From Arabidopsis thaliana (taxonomy: Eukaryota > Streptophyta > Magnoliopsida > Brassicales > Brassicaceae): a DNA stretch of 64,000 nucleotides. The stretch lies in NCBI RefSeq assembly GCF_000001735.4, contig NC_003076.8:9610001-9674000 (forward strand). Reading direction: 5' to 3'. Every line of letters begins with the position of its first letter. Positions within the stretch are counted from its first letter, which is position 1. A program made the position numbers and the translations under genes. This document shows positions 57,311 to 64,000 of the stretch, one piece after another. The notes beneath the pieces were generated by a model that saw nothing but the letters and a program-made list of their open reading frames with translations, ran no database searches and had not been told where the DNA came from.

Positions 57311-57886
57311 ATGGAGGCGTCGTTCATTAGATCGCTACCGTCTGCCGGAAACTTCGCCAACCTATTGCCGACCGGGACCGCCCTCATATTCGAAACCCTA
57401 CTACCGTCTTTCTCCAATGGCGGCGAGTGCAACAACAAACCCGTCAATAAACTCCTCACCATTACTCTCATCTCCTTTTGCGCCGCGGCTTGCTTCTTCT
57501 CCTCCTTCACCGACTCATATGTAGGCCAAGATGGCCGCATTTACTACGGAATTGCCACCTCTAACGGTCTCCACATCCTCAACGACTATCCAGACGAAGG
57601 TTATGATCCAGAGTCCGGCTTAACGGCTGATAAGAGAGAGAGATATAAGCTCAGTTTTGTAGATTTCGTGCATGCTTTCGTGTCGGTTATCGTGTTCTTA
57701 GCGTTAGCCGTAGAGAGCTCGGATTTTCGGAGGTGTTTGCTCCCGGAGGACGATGAAAACAGTTGGGGTGGTCATTTTGTACTTATGATCAAGTACTTTG
57801 CTGTTATGGTGTTGACAATGGCAAGCTTCTTCTTTGCTATCTTTCCCTCAAAACGGAGAGGCATCGGAATTTCAGACATTCGTTGA
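57311..57886 (+). CDS. DMP10: DUF679 membrane protein DMP10
   Basis: Single-exon gene, 191 residues, in-frame ATG in 'gaaatgg' context. It has four predicted membrane segments: about residues 15-35 (NLLPTGTALIFETLLPSF), 49-66 (LLTITLISFCAACFF-like), 118-138 (FVHAFVSVIVFLALAVE) and 157-177 (YFAVMVLTMASFFFAIFP). Between segments 2 and 3 are the DUF679 markers TDSYVGQDGRIYYGIAT and YKLSFVDFVHA. DMP proteins reside in endomembranes (tonoplast, ER), and some members act in senescence-related membrane remodelling or in gamete fusion; DMP10 itself has no firm role that I know. I recognise it as At5g27370. Confidence 0.9.
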   Translation: MEASFIRSLPSAGNFANLLPTGTALIFETLLPSFSNGGECNNKPVNKLLTITLISFCAAACFFSSFTDSYVGQDGRIYYGIATSNGLHILNDYPDEGYDPESGLTADKRERYKLSFVDFVHAFVSVIVFLALAVESSDFRRCLLPEDDENSWGGHFVLMIKYFAVMVLTMASFFFAIFPSKRRGIGISDIR

Positions 57887-58210
57887 TTCATAACATTTAT
57901 TTGTGTATGTACATATATGTGCCTATGGTCTAAATATGTTGCTATGGTAATAATCTTTATACCCCAAATTCCATGATTGATCTTATCTTATTCAATTCAT
58001 GATCTTTATAAACGAGTAATCATCTCACACGGTCTAAAAATAACAATAAGCAATGTAGGCTTTGCGGTCCTGTGGAAAGAATTGTAAAGAGCTTTGCCTA
58101 GTCTTATTGATCTTCATGATTAATACACAAATCTTTAACAAGCAAGAAGAGAAGAAGAAGGAATAAACCAGAAGAAAAACTGATCAAGATGGTTGTGAAT
58201 GTTATCCATC
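57887..58210. other. Convergent 3' regions of DMP10 and GSH2
   Basis: The two genes face each other, with 324 bp between stop codons. The sequence is AT-rich, with polyadenylation-like words (aataac, aataag) and nothing else recognisable. Confidence 0.5.
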
Positions 58211-60912
<2,702 letters not shown>

Positions 60913-61844
60913 CTCAGTCAAACAAAGATCGCTACGATTTTTTGGTTTGATTTTTTTTGTTTGGATCAAAAAGATCGCTACTACAGTATTTGTTCTCTTT
61001 TTCGTTTTGTTAAATTAGTAAACATAATTTTGTTATTATGATTGAAATATTTGTATTATGAGCCAAGTGATTGTTTCATTATGATTGAAATATTTATATT
61101 TAAGCTAATTTAACTCTTTAACAAAAAGATTAACTATACTTCAAAAAAAATTAAAGATGCTCTTTGAACACTGTCCGTTCAGAAAATTCACAAGTTTTTG
61201 ATACCCATGCTCTTAAAGTATTGTTGTTTTGGCAACATTTAAAACATTTTGTTATTTTTTTCTAAAGTGGTGAGGTAGGTGAGACTTGTGCTAAGTAGTT
61301 GTAACTTGTCCTCTTATCTGGAGGAGGACCTGTTGTGTACAAATTGAGTTTGGATATATAAATTGAGAATTTCTAAGTGAATTTTGGAAACAAAGAAAAA
61401 AACTAGTTTTTTCCTCCAACACAATCCTCTTATCCTCTTAAAGGTCCCAGCTTGACTCATTAAGACTCTATGTGTTTATTGTTTTCACTAGTTACTTGAA
61501 TGTCGAACTTGAATCCTTGATAACATTTAAAGTAGAAGAGATCAAAGAAAGTGACAGAAGCAGCAACAACCAGTCTCTGTTACTGAACTACAACAAAGAT
61601 AAATGAGGTATACAAAGAGACTAACCAATACATATTTTTTCTGATCTTTGCTCGTATTGATGATTTACCTCGCAAAATAGCAAAGTTTTTCTAGGGACCT
61701 AAACAGATAACATTCAGGCTTGAATTGTAAGAGAAAATTTGAAGAAAGCTAACAGTTACTGACTCAGTAGAAATCAGGAACATGTTGGATTTTATTCTTT
61801 GTCTGAAAACTGTTGACACTCTTTGTCCACAATGTTGCAAAACT
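60913..61844. other. GSH2 promoter/leader and downstream gene 3' end
   Basis: 60913-61020 is the GSH2 leader. 61020-61200 is AT-rich with 'attatgattgaaatattt' repeated twice (about 61035 and 61080). 61560-61844 is probably 3' UTR of the minus-strand mL45-like gene. No ORF is supported. Confidence 0.45.
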
Positions 61845-64000
61845 TCATAATTTGATCCGGCCACAGAGCCGCCAGTAAGCTCCTGTATGGAAAAGAGACT
61901 TCTCAAAGACCCATATGTCACGTACAAGCACCTGCACAAGCAACAAACTTGTAACTCCCTTGTAGGTTTAATAACTTCTCCAGATTTCCAAATCGATTAC
62001 CAATAAGTTGAATAAGATATTTCATTGCCAAATGTTATTGTGGACATTCTCAGGAGGTTCATGTGGATATAGTCTAATTTTTACAGTATTGTCATTTGGT
62101 TGCAGTCTAGAAACAATCATCGAAAAGCAATTATTAAACTTTACTTTACCTCTTTGTTCTTATCTCCAGCTGCTACATTGCCTTTTGCATCGTATGCTTC
62201 AAATTTCTGAAGATAGAAAAGATCTCAAGAACTCATTACAGCTTTGTAACACTGACCTGCTTTGTAAGAAACAAAATGATGACTTAAAGATAACACTGAC
62301 CTGCTTCGTCAGAAACTCGAGTGTCAGTTGTATAAATGCTTTCTTAAGGTCCGTCCGGTCAATTCCAATCTGAGAAGTTGTCAAAAGGATGAAAAGAATA
62401 GGGTGAGTTTGAAAATCCACTAGCGGAGAGAATCTTTTATCATTCATTGCTTCAGATCATATTCTCAGTATCTAAAATAAATTCAAACTGTTAAAAGAAC
62501 TTGCCAGTCGAGCTTGTAAAGTTCGGATTTTGACAACCGGCTCAACCATTTCCCAGTAAACACCATCCCACATGGCTTCTCTTTGTTTAATTTCGTTCTT
62601 CAGTGCCTAATAGTGAAAAGAAACCAAAATTTAACATTACAGAAAACCATCACATCTTCAACTTCAATACAAGAAAAAACTGATAATCAGTTAGATGGAA
62701 AACTTACAGAGTACATTCTTTCAGTTACGTTTTTCCTTATCGTCTTCTTCTCACCATTGGCCATCTGAATATTAATCTGAAGAAAACCCGGGTAGCTAAG
62801 TCAAGATGATTGTTAAACATTCTACTGTGAGACTAAAACAAACAAAAACACCCAAAAGGTATGTAAGTAATACCTGTTTGTATAACTCTAGTGCTTCTAT
62901 GTAGAACGTATTCTTCGAATACCCAGTCTTTCTTAACTTAGCGATAGCGTAGGCACTTCTTAGCTGAAATTTAGAGTTTTGACATGTATTAAGACATCTG
63001 CAAAGCAAATATCCCAGTCTAATAATGCATGAATATGTTTCTACCTCCCGTATAAAATCCTCTTTCGTTCTTCGCCAACCACTTCTTGTAAAACATCTGA
63101 ACAACAATTAACAGAAAACAGCCGAGGCAATTATTAAAAACTCAACTCTAGTAGAACAACTATATTGTAGCTTATAGTCAGAACTTCCTAAAACGATTAA
63201 CAGTAAAAAAAAACAAGCAGAAAAGGGAAGTTTATCGCATTAGAAACAGTATCTTCCAATTTACCTCCGCCAAATCGAGATTTTCTCCCGGAGCGCATAG
63301 GGTTCATATACAAATCCAGGACTTACCATCGACACTCTAACAGCACCCTACACTCATAAATTCACCAATGTGAGAGAATCAAAACCATAGGAAGCAATAT
63401 ATTTATATCAGTGACATTAGAAACCAAACCAAATCTGACAAAAAGTTCATGAGGATGAGACACTTCACACACCGTTTTCTGTAGCTGAGGTGGAGCCTTA
63501 ACTTGCGTTGTAGCAGACCTTTTTTCATTCATAAACGGCAAAAACTCTGCAATCTGATAAACAACACCAAATCATGTATATATGATTCAAACCAAAGATC
63601 AATGATTTCAACACCTAATGATGAATCTGATGATTATTACCATTGTAGATCGAAGCAAATGTGTATTGACGCTGTGGCCTTCATATAAACGTGAATACGC
63701 ACTTTTTCCATGAGCTTCAGGAACTGGAAATGTAAACTAAATTACTCCAAAAGCATCACTTCACAGTCACATTCAATGGAGAAATTGAGAAAAATTACCG
63801 TGACAAAGAGAAGAATGATAGCTTCTCCAACAACCAAATCTGAAATCATCTCCAATTTGAATCAAAGAGAACTCATTTCCATTCCTAAATCTGAAGAAAC
63901 CAATGATGAAGAAAGCTAAAAATTGAATCTTTTTGGTAACAGAAACGATTCAGAGTTCAATTTCACGTATTTTCCTAAAACGCAATCAAAGTTAGGAAAT
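61845..64000 (-). CDS. Tim44-like / mL45-type mitochondrial protein, 5' end cut by window
   Basis: Exons read on the minus strand include 63723-63641, 63553-63473, 63347-63265, 63096-63045 and six or more further exons down to the stop TGA at 61847-61845. Recognisable blocks: VSMVSPGFVYEPYALREKI, SGWRRTKEDFIRE, RSAYAIAKLRKTGYSKNTFY, YWEMVEPVVKIRTLQARL, IGIDRTDLKKAFIQLTLEF, KFEAYDAKGNVAAGDKN, VRDIWVFEKSLFHTGAYWRL. This C-terminal region is the Tim44-like domain. In plants it also matches mitochondrial ribosomal protein L45-type proteins, so the job is either preprotein import or the mitoribosome exit site. One intron begins GC rather than GT (after QARL, near 62506). Frame upstream of 63799 is uncertain and the start codon is probably outside the window. 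Probably At5g27395. Confidence 0.78.

Overview
This is a plant nuclear window. I recognise it as Arabidopsis thaliana chromosome 5, roughly At5g27280 to At5g27395. I base that on reading GID1C, the SFP1/SFP2 sugar-transporter pair, DMP10 and GSH2 in the expected order; no database search was possible. The DNA is AT-rich, with GT-AG introns, short exons and many small class II transposon relics. It looks like a gene-containing arm with a high accessory load.

Layout. 1-7.5 kb has no gene I can support; it holds Helitron-like ends, duplicated repeats and a poly(A)-only retroposition scar. 7.5-11.2 kb carries three organelle-protein genes: a Zim17/DNL zinc-ribbon protein (+), an M41-like metalloprotease with HEAGH (-), and a small mitochondrial NFD6-like protein (+). 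11.3-15.0 kb is a pseudogene block: a PPR gene broken in two places, then a 5'-truncated RBM48-like RNA-binding gene whose intron holds a complete Emigrant MITE. 15.4-16.6 kb encodes a protein with two TFIIS N-terminal-type domains. 19.3-20.7 kb is the gibberellin receptor GID1C. 23.0-24.9 kb (-) encodes a tail-anchored coiled-coil protein.

25-38.9 kb is mostly mobile DNA. It has a promoter-like cluster with a small ORF, a 5S-rRNA-derived (Cassandra-like) segment, a non-autonomous hAT-like element (29006-30068, 8-bp TSD) filled with a 28-bp minisatellite, and a complete Mutator-like element (30955-34581, 279-bp TIRs, perfect 9-bp TSD). The MULE has an apparently intact 748-residue three-exon transposase. 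An inverted pair of about 200-bp MITE-like arms follows at 37.5-38.5 kb.

38.9-52.4 kb is the tandem pair SFP1/SFP2 (18-exon ERD6-like monosaccharide transporters). Both read as intact. SFP1 alone carries a MITE in intron 2. tRNA-derived SINE-like fragments lie around SFP2. 52.4-57.2 kb is AT-rich and gene-free. 57.3-57.9 kb is DMP10. 58.2-60.9 kb (-) is glutathione synthetase GSH2. 61.8-64.0 kb (-) is a Tim44-like/mL45-type mitochondrial protein gene whose start lies beyond the window.

The protein genes do not form a pathway. Several are organelle-targeted and two clusters arose by duplication. The most distinctive material is the transposon content.
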